Made by a program: the position numbers and the translations under genes. This document shows, piece after piece, positions 47,008 through 57,956 of a stretch of 64,000 bases of DNA (the stretch's first letter is position 1; each line of letters begins with the position of its first letter). The notes under the pieces are model-generated. The model saw only the letters and a list, made by a program, of their open reading frames with translations, ran no database searches and was not told the DNA's origin. The DNA is from Qipengyuania seohaensis (GTDB lineage Bacteria > Pseudomonadota > Alphaproteobacteria > Sphingomonadales > Sphingomonadaceae): contig NZ_CP024920.1 of assembly GCF_002795865.1 (NCBI RefSeq), positions 1-64,000 of the forward strand, in the 5' to 3' direction.

Positions 47008-48408
47008 TTAGTCGAGCGAGTAAGCCAGTTCGCTGTCACCCCAGCGACGACCGTTGATGATCAGCGGCACATAAACGTTGCGCACGACCACGTAGTTCTT
47101 CCCGTCACCTTCCTGGCGATATACCGCCATCATATAGGGATCGGTGCTCTTCTTCGCGGCGACATCCACACCTTCGAGCATGATGCGGCCGTTGCGGCAG
47201 TATTTTGTATCATGCGTCAGGTCGCCGGTAGGCTTGCGCGACCGATCCGAGACATGGGTGGGCAGGAAACCGTTCATGTCGGCAGGCGAGCACATCATGA
47301 TCGGGCCGCCCTCTGCCACCACCGAATCGATTATCGGGCGCCAGTTGCGATCGGCCCAGTCACTGAGCTTGTTGCGGAAGAGTTGCGGGTTCGTGCCCGG
47401 CACTTCCCTGTAATCCGTATCGAAGAACTGCTCCATCGTGAGCTCGCCCTTCTCGATCGCCTCTTCGGCGACGCGGGCGAGGTTCTTCGCGTGATCGATG
47501 GCGCGCTCGACCAGCTGGCTGTCCTGCGGCGAGAGGCCCGCCTTCACCAGCTTGTCGAACATGTCGCTCGCGGTCAGTTCGAGTTCTTCCATGCGATCGT
47601 GTGCGGTCGCCAGCTTGTTCTCGTTCTCGCTCGCTGCGCGGTCGAAGCTTTCGATGACGGCCGAGACACGGTCCACGTGCTCCGTCATCATGCCCGTTGC
47701 ACGCGCGATCTGGTCATTCTGCTGGTCGACTTCCTCGACCAGCTGGGAGACGCCCGAAATCGTCGCATCGATGCTCGCGACCGAGCTCTTGGCCTCGTTC
47801 GAAGCCTTGGCGCCTGCTTCGATACGCTCGATCACGGTCGCAGCTTCGGTGCCGAGTGTTTCGATCACGTCCGAAATCTCATCCGTCGCCTTGCGTGTTT
47901 CACCCGCCAGCGACTTCACCTCGTTGGCGACCACTGCAAAAGTGCGGCCTGCTTCGCCTGCACGCATCGCTTCGATGGTCGCGTTGAGGGCGAGGATATT
48001 GGTGGTCTCGGCGATCTGCTCGATGTCCTGAGAACAGCGCTTAACCTGGTCCATCGCCGCAGCGAAACCGGTGACATGGGTCGCCAGCGTTTCGACGAGG
48101 TCGAGGAGGTTGGTGATCTGGCTCAGGGACGACTGGATCTGCGTGGTGCCCTGCCCCAACCGCTCGATCGCGCGAGCGGACAGGAGGCGCGCTTCGTCGG
48201 AAGCCTCGGCAACCTTGCGTTGGTCTTTTTCGAGTTCGTGGACTGTGCCCTGGAGTTCAGCATGCTCGGCACGCAGGATGCCGGAGCTGTCGATCACCGC
48301 CTGCACAATGCCGGCCACATCGGAACACCCGACCGTGACCTTGCCGCACGCCTCCGGAATCGACTCGATGCTCGCCGCTTTCGAAGCATCAACAACGCTA
48401 AGTTCCAT
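47008..48408 (-). CDS. Soluble methyl-accepting chemotaxis-type receptor
   Basis: This 466-residue protein has no membrane segment or HAMP domain. The signalling domain has the conserved hairpin tip ([20 protein letters not shown], then [10 protein letters not shown]) in the first half, and the C-terminal part has a sensor-like domain. Soluble MCPs sense cytoplasmic signals or pair with other sensors. No che or flagellar genes are nearby. It lies antisense between the moxR and VWA genes. Confidence 0.88.
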   Translation of the reverse strand: MELSVVDASKAASIESIPEACGKVTVGCSDVAGIVQAVIDSSGILRAEHAELQGTVHELEKDQRKVAEASDEARLLSARAIERLGQGTTQIQSSLSQITNLLDLVETLATHVTGFAAAMDQVKRCSQDIEQIAETTNILALNATIEAMRAGEAGRTFAVVANEVKSLAGETRKATDEISDVIETLGTEAATVIERIEAGAKASNEAKSSVASIDATISGVSQLVEEVDQQNDQIARATGMMTEHVDRVSAVIESFDRAASENENKLATAHDRMEELELTASDMFDKLVKAGLSPQDSQLVERAIDHAKNLARVAEEAIEKGELTMEQFFDTDYREVPGTNPQLFRNKLSDWADRNWRPIIDSVVAEGGPIMMCSPADMNGFLPTHVSDRSRKPTGDLTHDTKYCRNGRIMLEGVDVAAKKSTDPYMMAVYRQEGDGKNYVVVRNVYVPLIINGRRWGDSELAYSLD

Positions 48409-48530
48409 CAGATACGATCCCTTTGTCCCCGTTCTGCGGGAGGGGTCTAAACGGAAGTGGTTATCAGCGGGTTAAGGCAAATTCCCACTTTCCCGTTTGC
48501 GCGGGGCGGCAGGAAAGCTAGGAGAATGCC

Positions 48531-49712
48531 ATGTTCTTCAATTTCGTCGACGAGCTTCGCGCTGCGGGGATCCCCGCAAGCTTCAAGGAACACCTCACGC
48601 TGCTGGAGGCCCTGGACAAGGACGTTATCGAGCAATCGCCCGAGGCGTTCTATTATCTCAGCCGCGCGACCTTCGTGAAAGACGAAGGGCTGATCGACCG
48701 TTTCGATCAGGTTTTCTCCAAGGTCTTCAAGGGTATCCTCAGCGATTACGGCCAGAACCCGGTCGATGTGCCGGAAGACTGGCTGAAAGCGGTGGCCGAG
48801 AAATTCCTGTCCGAAGAAGAGATGGAAAAGATCAAGTCTCTGGGTGACTGGGACGAGATCATGGAGACGCTGAAGAAGCGCCTCGAAGAGCAGGAAAAGC
48901 GCCACCAGGGCGGCAACAAGTGGATCGGCACGGGCGGCACCTCACCTTTCGGGAACTCGGGCTACAACCCGGAAGGCGTGCGCATCGGCGGCGAAAGCAA
49001 GCACAAACGCGCAATCAAGGTCTGGGACAAGCGCGAATTCAAGAACCTCGACAACACCAAGGAACTGGGCACGCGCAACATCAAGATGGCGCTACGCCGA
49101 CTGCGCCGCTTTGCCCGCGAAGGCGCGGCCGACGAACTGGATCTCGACGCGACCATCGACGGCACGGCCAAGCAGGGCTGGCTTGACATCCGGATGCGTC
49201 CGGAGCGGCACAATGCGGTCAAACTGCTGCTGTTCCTCGATGTGGGCGGGTCGATGGACCCCTTCATCAAGGTGACCGAGGAGCTCTTCAGCGCCGCGAC
49301 GAGCGAGTTCAAGAACCTGGAATTCTTCTACTTTCACAACTGCCTTTATGAAGGCGTCTGGAAGGATAACCGCCGCCGCTGGCAGGAGCGCACCAAAACC
49401 TGGGACGTGCTCCACAAATACGGCCACGATTATAAGATCGTCTTCGTGGGCGATGCGGCGATGAGCCCTTACGAAATCACCCATCCGGGCGGCAGCGTGG
49501 AGCATATGAACGAGGAAGCCGGTGCCACGTGGATGCAGCGCGTGGTGAACACCTACCCGGCGACCGTCTGGCTAAATCCCGTGCCCGAAAAGCAGTGGGG
49601 CTATTCACAGTCGACGAAGATCATGAAGCAGCTGGTCAACGACCGCATGTATCCCCTCACCCTCGACGGGCTGGACGATGCCATGCGCGAATTGAGCCGC
49701 AAGCAGGGGTAG
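48531..49712 (+). CDS. VWA (CoxE-like) domain protein
   Basis: The 393-residue product has a C-terminal von Willebrand A-type fold with a metal-site motif (LFLDVGGSMDPFIK, a degenerate MIDAS), an Arg/Lys-rich middle and NPVPEKQWGYSQS. CoxE-like VWA proteins pair with MoxR ATPases. ATG at 48531 follows an AGGAGA site. Confidence 0.85.
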   Translation: MFFNFVDELRAAGIPASFKEHLTLLEALDKDVIEQSPEAFYYLSRATFVKDEGLIDRFDQVFSKVFKGILSDYGQNPVDVPEDWLKAVAEKFLSEEEMEKIKSLGDWDEIMETLKKRLEEQEKRHQGGNKWIGTGGTSPFGNSGYNPEGVRIGGESKHKRAIKVWDKREFKNLDNTKELGTRNIKMALRRLRRFAREGAADELDLDATIDGTAKQGWLDIRMRPERHNAVKLLLFLDVGGSMDPFIKVTEELFSAATSEFKNLEFFYFHNCLYEGVWKDNRRRWQERTKTWDVLHKYGHDYKIVFVGDAAMSPYEITHPGGSVEHMNEEAGATWMQRVVNTYPATVWLNPVPEKQWGYSQSTKIMKQLVNDRMYPLTLDGLDDAMRELSRKQG

Positions 49713-49721
49713 TCAGCAAGC

Positions 49722-50924
49722 CTAACTGTAGATCAGGTGCGGCGCGATGGTTTCGCGCCACGCTGCCTCGTCGGCGTCTGCCAAAGCATCGAGATCGCCC
49801 GGCTCGGCCTCACTGTCGTCCACCCATTCGCGCAACGACGGACCGCCGTTGATCACGTCGATCGCCAGCCTGTCGAACTCGTATTCGTACGGGAAGTCAC
49901 GCCACAATTCGTAATCCGGATAGAGGTTGCGGATAGCCTTGAATGCGAGGGCCTGCAGTCGCCACGGTTTGAACTCGTGATGATCGTAAAACGGACCTTC
50001 TGCGTGGATCATCAAGCCGTTACACAGCGTACCTGAGTGTTTGTGGAAAGTCGGTTCAAACCAACATTCGCGCAAGTGGCATCCCCTTAGCCAACTTGGA
50101 GCCATCCCCTGCATGGTAGCCAGCACGGCCGCTGCATCTACATCCGGAGCCCCGAACAGTACTTCGAGAGGGCGCGTTGTGCCTCTCCCCTCGCTCAATG
50201 TAGTCCCCTCGAGCATGACTGTGCCCGCATAGGCGCGAGCCATGTTCACATTGGCTGCATTCGGACTGGGATTGATCCAGATCCGGCCTTCCGGCCAACC
50301 GAAGCCAGGCCCCCTGCCCGGCTTCCACCCTTCCATTTCGATGACGCGATATTCGACGTCGAGCTTGAAGTAATCGACGAACCAGCGCCCCATTTCACCC
50401 ATCGTGAGGCCGTGCCGCATCGGCATCGGGGCCGCACCGACGAAGCTTTCCTGGCCCGGAACCAGCAAGGTTCCTTCGACGGGACCGCCTGCCGGGTTCG
50501 GCCGATCGAGAACCCAGACTTCCTTGCCGGCCTTGGCGGCCTCTTCCAGCAGGTAGAGCAGCGTCGTCACGAAGGTGTAGATCCGGCAGCCGAGATCCTG
50601 GAGGTCGAACAGGAACACGTCCGCCGTGCTCATCATCTGGCCGGTCGGGCGGCGCACTTCGCCATAAAGGCTGAAGATAGGGATGCCGTGGCGCGGATCG
50701 GTCTCGTCCGCGGTTTCGACCATATTGTCCTGCTTGTCGCCCTTCAGGCCATGCTGGGGTCCGAATGCCGAGGTAACATTGACCCCCTTGGCGATCAGCG
50801 CATCGAGCGAATGCTCCAGCTGCGCAGTGACCGAGGCGGGATGCGCCACGAGGGATACGCGCTTGCTGTCGAGCTGGGCGCGAAGGTCGGACTCCGTAAG
50901 GAGACGATCGATGCCGAATTTCAT
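49722..50924 (-). CDS. NamZ-type exo-N-acetylmuramidase (DUF1343)
   Basis: The 400-residue protein, from the ATG at 50924, has the DUF1343 core: AFGPQHGLKGDKQDNM, FLFDLQDLGCRIYTF, VLDRPNPAGG and WINPSPNAANVNMARAYAGT. NamZ removes MurNAc from peptidoglycan fragments. There is no clear signal peptide, so it may be cytoplasmic and used for wall recycling. It overlaps the DOMON-like gene by ATGA. Confidence 0.85.
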   Translation of the reverse strand: MKFGIDRLLTESDLRAQLDSKRVSLVAHPASVTAQLEHSLDALIAKGVNVTSAFGPQHGLKGDKQDNMVETADETDPRHGIPIFSLYGEVRRPTGQMMSTADVFLFDLQDLGCRIYTFVTTLLYLLEEAAKAGKEVWVLDRPNPAGGPVEGTLLVPGQESFVGAAPMPMRHGLTMGEMGRWFVDYFKLDVEYRVIEMEGWKPGRGPGFGWPEGRIWINPSPNAANVNMARAYAGTVMLEGTTLSEGRGTTRPLEVLFGAPDVDAAAVLATMQGMAPSWLRGCHLRECWFEPTFHKHSGTLCNGLMIHAEGPFYDHHEFKPWRLQALAFKAIRNLYPDYELWRDFPYEYEFDRLAIDVINGGPSLREWVDDSEAEPGDLDALADADEAAWRETIAPHLIYS

Positions 50925-51463
50925 GGCGCGCTGGGTGCCGCAAGCCTTGCTGCGAAGCAAGCCGGATCATGGAAATCCGGCTGATCTTTCGCATGTTTCA
51001 TCGCCCAGAAGCTTTTGACGCCCCCTTCTTCCTCCAGCACGCAGGTGATGCTCATCTCCTGCTCCCCTCCGGCAATCATGCGCGCGGGAATCGCGGCATC
51101 GAATACGGCGAAGGCCTTTCCGGGCCGCATCGTACAATCGGCCGCCCCCGAAACGGGTCGCTCGCTCATGCCGTGTCGGTAGCCGGCAAAATCATAGGCA
51201 TTCCAGCCTTCCGAGGGCGAGAGGTTCCACTCCGTATAGGAATGCGATCCCGGCTCCTTCAGGAACAGCTCGAAACAGGTCGTTTTCCAGAGCCCGTCGC
51301 GGCGCTTTCGACCCACGAATGGTGGAAGGACAAGTCGACTGGCACTTTCGATCCGCCACCTCACCCGCAGCCACTGCGAATCGCGTTGGAAAACCCGCGC
51401 CTCAACTGAAGACACCGCCAAAGGTGGAAATGCCGGATGCGCGATCAGTTCATGCGTTTGCAT
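50921..51463 (-). CDS. DOMON-like domain protein
   Basis: This 180-residue protein has an all-beta pattern fitting the DOMON-like domain, including DGLWKTTCFELFLKEPGSHSYTEWN and GYRHGMSERPVSGAADCTM. Such domains bind sugars or haem. No signal peptide is seen. It is translated together with namZ (ATGA). Function unknown. Confidence 0.75.
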   Translation of the reverse strand: MQTHELIAHPAFPPLAVSSVEARVFQRDSQWLRVRWRIESASRLVLPPFVGRKRRDGLWKTTCFELFLKEPGSHSYTEWNLSPSEGWNAYDFAGYRHGMSERPVSGAADCTMRPGKAFAVFDAAIPARMIAGGEQEMSITCVLEEEGGVKSFWAMKHAKDQPDFHDPACFAARLAAPSAP

Positions 51464-51494
51464 GCACGCATCTTCCTGCTAGCGGCGACGTGTT

Positions 51495-52724
51495 ATGAGT
51501 AGCTATCAATCCGATCTCCTGCGCGTGCTCGAAGAGCGCGGCTATATCCATCAGGTCACCGATGCCGAGGGGCTGGACAGCCTCGCGACCAAGGGCGTCG
51601 TGCCGGGCTATATCGGCTTCGATGCTACCGCGCCAAGCCTGCATGTCGGCAGCCTTGTGCAGATCATGATGCTGCGCCGCCTCCAGCAATCGGGCCACAA
51701 GCCGATCGTGGTCATGGGCGGCGGCACCACCAAGGTTGGCGATCCGTCCGGCAAGGACGAAAGCCGCAAGATGCTGACCGATGCGGATATCGATGCGAAC
51801 ATCGCCGGAATCCGCAAGGTCTTCGAACGCCTGCTGACCTTTGGCGATGGCCCCACCGATGCGGTGATGGTCAACAACGACGAATGGCTCAGCCAGCTCG
51901 GCTACATCGAGTTGCTGAGGGACGTTGGCCCGCACTTCACGATCAACCGGATGCTGACATTCGATTCGGTTAAGCTGCGCCTTGAACGCGAACAGCCGCT
52001 GACCTTCCTCGAATTCAATTACATGATCCTGCAGGCTTACGATTATCGCGAGTTGGCCCAAAGGTACGACTGCCGGCTCCAGATGGGCGGCAGCGACCAG
52101 TGGGGCAATATAGTCAACGGCATGGAACTCGCCCGCCGGATGGACGGGACCGATCTTTACGGTCTCACCACGCCGTTGCTGACGACTGCCGACGGTGCGA
52201 AGATGGGCAAGACCGCCTCTGGCGCCGTATGGTTGAACGAAGAGCAGCTGCCCAATTACGACTTCTGGCAGTACTGGCGCAACGCGGACGATCGCGACGT
52301 CGGGCGCTTCCTGCGCCTGTTCACCGACATGCCGCTTGATGAGATCGCGCGGCTCGAAAAACTCGAGGGTGCAGAGATCAACCAGGCGAAAACGGTTCTC
52401 GCGAACGAAGTCACCAGGCTGGTGCGCGGCGAGGCAGCCGCCAGGCTTGCCGAAAAGACCGCTGCGGAAACCTTTGCCGGTGGCGGTGCCGGTGCCGACC
52501 TGCCGACTCTCGAAGTCGGCGCGGAAGGCGTGCGCATCGGCGCTGCGCTGACCGCGCTGGGCTTCACGGCATCCAACGGCGAAGCGAAACGCAAGCTGGC
52601 GGAAGGTGCGGTAAAGCTGGACGGGGAGGCCGTCACCGACCCCGGGTACCTGATCGATGTCGCTGAAGGGGCAGAAGCGAAGCTGTCGTTGGGCAAGAAA
52701 AAGCACGCAATCTTGCGGCGTTGA
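51495..52724 (+). CDS. tyrS: Tyrosyl-tRNA synthetase
   Basis: This 409-residue class I synthetase has the HIGH-type motif SLHVGSL, the tyrosine site ([14 protein letters not shown]), the KMSKS-type KMGKT and a C-terminal S4 domain ([20 protein letters not shown]). It charges tRNA-Tyr. Confidence 0.96.
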   Translation: MSSYQSDLLRVLEERGYIHQVTDAEGLDSLATKGVVPGYIGFDATAPSLHVGSLVQIMMLRRLQQSGHKPIVVMGGGTTKVGDPSGKDESRKMLTDADIDANIAGIRKVFERLLTFGDGPTDAVMVNNDEWLSQLGYIELLRDVGPHFTINRMLTFDSVKLRLEREQPLTFLEFNYMILQAYDYRELAQRYDCRLQMGGSDQWGNIVNGMELARRMDGTDLYGLTTPLLTTADGAKMGKTASGAVWLNEEQLPNYDFWQYWRNADDRDVGRFLRLFTDMPLDEIARLEKLEGAEINQAKTVLANEVTRLVRGEAAARLAEKTAAETFAGGGAGADLPTLEVGAEGVRIGAALTALGFTASNGEAKRKLAEGAVKLDGEAVTDPGYLIDVAEGAEAKLSLGKKKHAILRR

Positions 52725-52819
52725 CCCATCCCGAATTGAATAAGAGCTGCGGTTAACCGGATATTTGCCTTTCCGGTCCATCTTTGTCGGCAGCTTAAAT
52801 CAACAAGGGATCGTATCGC

Positions 52820-53158
52820 ATGGGTGCCGGAGCACAACTCAGCGTCACCGACCAGCGCCGCATGGCGCGCCACCCGGTAGACCACCCGGTCATTGCCGAA
52901 CACCACGGCAAGGGCGACATGCGCATGCATATCGCCAATATTTCGGCCAATGGTTTCATGATCGATGATGCCGATGACGTTGCGCGCGGAGATCGCGTCG
53001 TGGTCCGTCTTCCGGTGATCGGTCGTATCGAAGCCTATTGCATCTGGTGCCGCGACAATCGCGCCGGTTTCCAGTTCGAGCGCATCATTCGCGTGGACGA
53101 TTTCCTGTCGTTGATCGACACGGTCCAACCGAACCCGCGCCTGCGCAAACTGCGCTAA
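52820..53158 (+). CDS. Single-domain PilZ c-di-GMP receptor
   Basis: This 112-residue protein is almost all PilZ domain. It has the RxxxR motif (RRMAR) and the N-x-S-x-x-G motif (NISANG), the two sequences that bind c-di-GMP, so it should be a functional receptor. An AAGGGATC site precedes the ATG. No partner cyclase is adjacent. Confidence 0.88.
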   Translation: MGAGAQLSVTDQRRMARHPVDHPVIAEHHGKGDMRMHIANISANGFMIDDADDVARGDRVVVRLPVIGRIEAYCIWCRDNRAGFQFERIIRVDDFLSLIDTVQPNPRLRKLR

Positions 53159-53187
53159 GCCGCAACAATCATTTTTAAACGCGCAAG

Positions 53188-53219
53188 CAGGCGTCTCTTC
53201 ACAAGCGAAGGGGCGCCTG
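53188..53219 (+). terminator. Hairpin after the PilZ gene
   Basis: CAGGCG pairs with CGCCTG, with an inner CTTC/GAAG pair, between the PilZ stop and the MFS start. No T-run follows, so it is a weak terminator candidate. Confidence 0.35.
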
Positions 53220-53232
53220 TCATGCGTCTGGG

Positions 53233-54543
53233 GTGACGCTGGAAGACCCCCCCTCCCCCGACAGGTCCCCGCTGCGGATCGCCAACTTCCGCTATTACTG
53301 GGTTTCGCGCCTTTCGATGACATTGGCGCAATACGCGATGATGCTGATCATCGGGTGGCAGACCTATAACATCGCGCGCGACGGCGGCATGGGCGTTGCC
53401 GAGGCTTCGGGCCAGCTGGCGCTGATTGGCCTCCTCCAATTCGTCCCGCTGTTCCTGCTGACGCCTTTTTCCGGCTGGGCTGCCGACCATTTCGATCGCC
53501 GGAATCTCGGCAGGCTGACGGTACTTCTCCAACTGGTTTGCGCTTCTCTGCTCGCCTGGCTGACATGGAGCGGCGCGCTCTCGCTGGCCTGGATCTTCGG
53601 CGTAGCCATCCTTCTCGGCATTGCCCGCGCATTTGCAGGCCCTGCCTTGTCCGCACTCGCACCCAACCTGGTGCCCAAGGCGATCCTGCCCAATGCGATC
53701 GCCCTGTCGAGCATATCGTGGCAGGTCGGGATGATCGTTGGACCGGCGGTCGGCGGTTATTTCTACGCTCTTCAGCCCTTTCTGCCCTATGCCGTTGCAG
53801 TCGGCCTGTTCCTCGTCTCGATCAGCGCGCTGTCCATGATCGGCAAGGTGCCGCAGCCACCGCGTGCCGTGAACCAGCGCCCGATCCACTCTATGGTGGA
53901 GGGTTTGCGCTACGTCGTGCGTAACAAGATGGTGCTTGGCGCGATCACGCTCGACCTTTTCGCGGTCTTCCTTGCGGGTGCGACTGCACTGTTCCCCGTG
54001 TATGCTCGCGATATTCTGGAGGTCGGGGAGACCGGCCTCGCGCAGCTTGCCATGGCCCCGGCGGTCGGAGCGGCCCTGACCGCTCTGTGGTTTTCGTTCC
54101 GCCCCCTCAGGAGCAACGTCGGACCCAAGATGTTATGGGCTGTCGCGATATTCGGCGCGGCGACCATCGTGTTCGGCCTCTCCAAGTCCATGCCGCTCAG
54201 CCTTGCCATGCTGTTCATCGTCGGGGCGGCCGATATGTTCAGCGTCTATATCCGCCAGTCGCTGATCCAGCTGCATACGCCCGACGACAAGCGCGGCCGC
54301 GTCTCATCGGTGAGCCTGCTCACGATCAGCGCATCGAACGAATTCGGCGATTTCTTCTCCGGCAGCCTCGCCTATGCCATCGGTCCTGTGGCAGCGGTTG
54401 TCGGCGGCGGTGGAGGCGCTATCCTGACGGTTGCTCTGTGGTCGAAAATCTTCCCGGTACTGCGCACGACGCGGACCTTCGACCCGCCTGATGAATTGAA
54501 CGAAGAGACACCCGATAAAAAGCTGCAGGAGCAGACCAAATGA
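53233..54543 (+). CDS. MFS transporter (EntS/TMS6-like)
   Basis: This 436-residue inner-membrane protein has about 12 membrane segments and [19 protein letters not shown] as the MFS motif A. The family exports siderophores or drugs. Start is GTG at 53233. It overlaps cysK by ATGA, so the two are coupled; a cysteine or sulfur-compound link is possible but unproven. Confidence 0.85.
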   Translation: MTLEDPPSPDRSPLRIANFRYYWVSRLSMTLAQYAMMLIIGWQTYNIARDGGMGVAEASGQLALIGLLQFVPLFLLTPFSGWAADHFDRRNLGRLTVLLQLVCASLLAWLTWSGALSLAWIFGVAILLGIARAFAGPALSALAPNLVPKAILPNAIALSSISWQVGMIVGPAVGGYFYALQPFLPYAVAVGLFLVSISALSMIGKVPQPPRAVNQRPIHSMVEGLRYVVRNKMVLGAITLDLFAVFLAGATALFPVYARDILEVGETGLAQLAMAPAVGAALTALWFSFRPLRSNVGPKMLWAVAIFGAATIVFGLSKSMPLSLAMLFIVGAADMFSVYIRQSLIQLHTPDDKRGRVSSVSLLTISASNEFGDFFSGSLAYAIGPVAAVVGGGGGAILTVALWSKIFPVLRTTRTFDPPDELNEETPDKKLQEQTK

Positions 54544-55457
54544 AAGCCCAGTCCGTCCTCGAAACCATCGGTGGAACCCCGCATATCCGCCTTTCGCGCC
54601 TATTCCCCGACCATGAAGTCTGGGTGAAAAGCGAGCGCACCAATCCCGGCGGTTCGATCAAGGACCGCATCGGTCTCGCCATGGTCGAGGATGCGGAAAA
54701 GGCCGGACTGCTCAAGCCCGGTGGCACCATCATCGAACCGACTAGCGGCAACACCGGTATCGGCCTCGCGATGGCCGCCGCCGTGAAAGGTTACACGCTG
54801 ATTCTGGTCATGCCCGAAAGCATGAGCATCGAGCGGCGGCGCCTGATGCTCGCCTACGGTGCCAAGTTCGACCTCACCCCGAAGGAAGGCGGCATGAAGG
54901 GCGCCATCGCCCGCGCGCATGAGCTGGTCGAGCAGACCGAAGGTGCATGGATGCCGAGCCAGTTCGACAACCCGTCGAATTACGAAGTGCACAAGCGCAC
55001 GACCGCACAGGAAATCCTGGCCGACTTCGCCGATACGCCGATCGACGTGATGATCACCGGCGTCGGAACCGGAGGCCACCTGACCGGGTGTGCCGAGGTG
55101 CTGAAGGAAAAATGGCCTGCGATGAAAGCCTTCGCGGTAGAACCGGCGGCATCGCCGGTGATCAGCGGCGGACAGCCCGGCCCTCACCCGATCCAGGGCA
55201 TCGGCGCTGGCTTCGTGCCGGAAAATCTCCACACACAGGCCATCGATGGCGCGATCCAGGTGGATCCCGAAGATGCCAAGGAATGGGCCCGCAAGTGCGC
55301 AACCACGGAAGGTATCCTGGTCGGAATTTCCAGCGGAGCGACGCTGGCCGCAATCGCCAAGAAGCTGCCCGAACTCGATAGCGGCGCGCGGATCATGGGC
55401 TTCAATTACGATACCGGCGAAAGGTATCTTTCGGTGCCCGATTTCCTCCCGGAGTAA
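54540..55457 (+). CDS. cysK: Cysteine synthase A
   Basis: This 305-residue PLP enzyme makes cysteine from O-acetylserine and sulfide. It has the PLP lysine in [12 protein letters not shown], the [10 protein letters not shown] substrate loop and the phosphate-binding GTGGHLTG. It is coupled to the MFS gene upstream. Confidence 0.95.
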   Translation: MKAQSVLETIGGTPHIRLSRLFPDHEVWVKSERTNPGGSIKDRIGLAMVEDAEKAGLLKPGGTIIEPTSGNTGIGLAMAAAVKGYTLILVMPESMSIERRRLMLAYGAKFDLTPKEGGMKGAIARAHELVEQTEGAWMPSQFDNPSNYEVHKRTTAQEILADFADTPIDVMITGVGTGGHLTGCAEVLKEKWPAMKAFAVEPAASPVISGGQPGPHPIQGIGAGFVPENLHTQAIDGAIQVDPEDAKEWARKCATTEGILVGISSGATLAAIAKKLPELDSGARIMGFNYDTGERYLSVPDFLPE

Positions 55458-55569
55458 ACGCGAAGAGCACCGCGATCAGGGCTTTTACCTAGATCGCAAT
55501 GCAGAATATTTTTCGCGGCCCGTCCGACTCTCGCCCTCATTGAGCCATCATCAATGACGGGAACGACAG

Positions 55570-56025
55570 GTGCTACAAGAAACGAAAATACCAGCGTCGA
55601 CGATTCTATCCCCGGAGCTCGACGCAATGCGCATGGCCTGCGCCGTTGGGCTGACCGGAGGCAATCTCGCCCTCGCCCTGCTGGAACAGAGCGAGGACTG
55701 CGTCAAGCTGCTCACTCTGCAGGGCGAGCTGGATTACATGAACTGCGGCGGGATGAAGGCGATGGAGATCACCGATTTCGAAGAGGTAAAAGGCCAGCCC
55801 TGGTGGTCGCTGTGGCCTGCAGAACACCGCGATTTGGTTCGCGAAAGCTTCAATCGTGCGGCATCGGGTCATGAACGCCAATTCACTGCCGATTGCCCCA
55901 CGGCGGCTGGGACACCGCGCCGGTGGAGCGTTCATTTGAAACCCCTCGTCGCGCCTGCGGGACCTGTCGTTGCTGTCCTGTGCACATCGCGGGACATTAC
56001 CGGGGTGGCGCAGCTGGCTGCCTAG
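55570..56025 (+). CDS. Small PAS-domain protein
   Basis: The 151-residue product is mostly one PAS domain: VKLLTLQGELDYMNCGGMKAM, WPAEHRDLVRESFNRAASG and RRWSVHLKPLVAPAGPVVAVLC. It has no kinase or output domain, so it may be a partner of a sensor encoded elsewhere. Start is GTG at 55570 or the ATG at 55627. Confidence 0.7.
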   Translation: MLQETKIPASTILSPELDAMRMACAVGLTGGNLALALLEQSEDCVKLLTLQGELDYMNCGGMKAMEITDFEEVKGQPWWSLWPAEHRDLVRESFNRAASGHERQFTADCPTAAGTPRRWSVHLKPLVAPAGPVVAVLCTSRDITGVAQLAA

Positions 56026-56039
56026 CCCCCGCATACGAA

Positions 56040-56065
56040 AAGGGGCGGCTCGCTGGCCGCCCCTT
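56040..56065. terminator. Intrinsic terminator
   Basis: AAGGGGCGGC pairs with GCCGCCCCTT around a 6-base loop, flanked by A-runs and T-rich bases. It lies between the converging PAS and acyl-CoA dehydrogenase genes. Confidence 0.9.
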
Positions 56066-56088
56066 CTTGTCTTGGTTGTCGCGCCGGA

Positions 56089-57894
56089 TCAAGCAGCGGT
56101 CTGGAAGGCTTCTTCGCCCAGAGCCATCATGCTGTCCGCACCCGTTTCCAGCTTGCGACGCAAAGCGCCTGCGTCTGGGAGATAGCGATCCATGTAATAA
56201 CGCGCAGTAGCCAGCTTCTGTTCGTAAAAAGCCTTGTCATCGCCCGCGCTGCCGACCTTGGCTGCGGCGATCTTGGCCATCTTCAGCCACATCAGGCCAA
56301 GCGTGACGATGCCCATGATGTGCATGTAGTGGTGTGCGCCGGCGCCCAGGTGATTGGGGTTCTGCATCGCATTGTTCATGAACCACATCGTGGCAGCCTG
56401 CTGCTGGCCCAGCGCCTTTTCGAGCTGCTCTGCCATGTCCTTCGTCGCTTCGACTTCCTTCGCCGCAGCGATTTCCTCGCCGACGACCTTGAAGAAAGCC
56501 TGCACGGCCGCGCCGCCCTTCTGGGCGAGCTTGCGTCCGCAAAGGTCCATGGCCTGAACGCCGTTCGTGCCTTCGTAGATCTGCGCGATACGCGCGTCGC
56601 GCACGAACTGGCTCATGCCCCATTCTTCGATGTAGCCATGGCCGCCAAAGACCTGCTGCATGTTGGTGGCGACTTCATAGCCCTTGTCGGTGCCGTAGCC
56701 CTTGATGACCGGCGTCATGAGACCGATCAGCAGGTCGGCCTGCTCGCGTTCTTCCTCGGTCTGGGCCTTGTGCGTTAGGTCAACGAGAAGCGCACCCCAA
56801 AGGCACAGGGCACGCATGCCTTCAGTGAACGCCTTAGCATCCATCAGCATGCGGCGAACGTCGGGGTGGACGAAGATTGGGTCGGCCTGCGCTTCGGGCT
56901 CTGCCGGTCCGCTGAGCGCGCGGCCCTGACGGCGGTCGAGCGCGTAGGCGACTGCGTTCTGGTAGGCGGCTTCGGCCTGGCTCAGGCCCTGGATGCCGAC
57001 GCCGAGGCGCGCTGCGTTCATCATGATGAACATGGCAGCGAGTCCCTTGTTCTCTTCGCCGACCATCCAGCCCGTCGCACCGTCATAGTTGAGCACGCAG
57101 GTGGAGTTTCCGTGGATGCCCATCTTTTCCTCGATCGAGCCGCACGAAACGCCGTTGCGCTCACCCGGAGTGCCATCCTCGTTTACGATGAACTTCGGAA
57201 CCACGAACAGCGAGATGCCCTTGGTCGAATCCGGTGCGCCCGGGGTCTTTGCCAGCACGAGGTGGATGATGTTGTCCGCCATGTCGTGTTCGCCGGCGGA
57301 GATGAAGATCTTGGTACCCGTGATCGCATACGAACCGTCGCCATTCGGCACAGCCTTGGTGCGGATCATGCCTAAATCCGTTCCGCAATGGGGTTCGGTC
57401 AGGTTCATGGTGCCGGTCCACTCGTTGGAGATCATCTTGGGGAGATATTTCTCCTTCTGCTCCTGCGAACCCTTGGCGATCAGTGCCGAAATCGCACCAT
57501 TGGTAAGGCCCGGATACATGCCGAACGCCTGGTTGGCGCTGGCGATAAACTCTTCCATCACGAAGCCGAGAACGTGCGGCATACCCTGTCCGCCGAATTC
57601 TTCCGGAGCAGCGATCGTGCCCCAACCGGCCTCGCGGAACTGGTCGAACGCTTCCTTGAAGCCGGGGGGCGTGGTGACCGAGCCGTCTTCGTTGCGCACG
57701 CAGCCGTGTTCATCGCCGATGCGATTGAGCGGAGCCAGCACCTCGGCACAGAACTTTCCGCCTTCGTTGATGACCGCTTCGGTCACGTCTTCGCTGACCA
57801 TTTCGAAACCGGGCAGGTTTCCGTAGCTGCCGAGTTCCAGCAGCTCGTTCACGACGAAGCGGGTGTCACGGGTGGGTGCGGTGTAGATTGGCAT
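56089..57894 (-). CDS. Acyl-CoA dehydrogenase
   Basis: This 601-residue flavoenzyme is of the long form with a C-terminal extra domain. It has the N-terminal helical domain, the YAITGTKIFIS and MNLTEPHCGTDLG beta regions, and GGHGYIEEWGMSQFVRDARI in the C-terminal helices. It probably starts a beta-oxidation cycle. A MerR regulator gene lies upstream in the same direction. Confidence 0.92.
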   Translation of the reverse strand: MPIYTAPTRDTRFVVNELLELGSYGNLPGFEMVSEDVTEAVINEGGKFCAEVLAPLNRIGDEHGCVRNEDGSVTTPPGFKEAFDQFREAGWGTIAAPEEFGGQGMPHVLGFVMEEFIASANQAFGMYPGLTNGAISALIAKGSQEQKEKYLPKMISNEWTGTMNLTEPHCGTDLGMIRTKAVPNGDGSYAITGTKIFISAGEHDMADNIIHLVLAKTPGAPDSTKGISLFVVPKFIVNEDGTPGERNGVSCGSIEEKMGIHGNSTCVLNYDGATGWMVGEENKGLAAMFIMMNAARLGVGIQGLSQAEAAYQNAVAYALDRRQGRALSGPAEPEAQADPIFVHPDVRRMLMDAKAFTEGMRALCLWGALLVDLTHKAQTEEEREQADLLIGLMTPVIKGYGTDKGYEVATNMQQVFGGHGYIEEWGMSQFVRDARIAQIYEGTNGVQAMDLCGRKLAQKGGAAVQAFFKVVGEEIAAAKEVEATKDMAEQLEKALGQQQAATMWFMNNAMQNPNHLGAGAHHYMHIMGIVTLGLMWLKMAKIAAAKVGSAGDDKAFYEQKLATARYYMDRYLPDAGALRRKLETGADSMMALGEEAFQTAA

Positions 57895-57956
57895 GTCTAG
57901 TCCTTGGAGAAATATCTAATCGTGTGGCGGGGGTCTCGCCGGGGAGGTGTTTGAAA

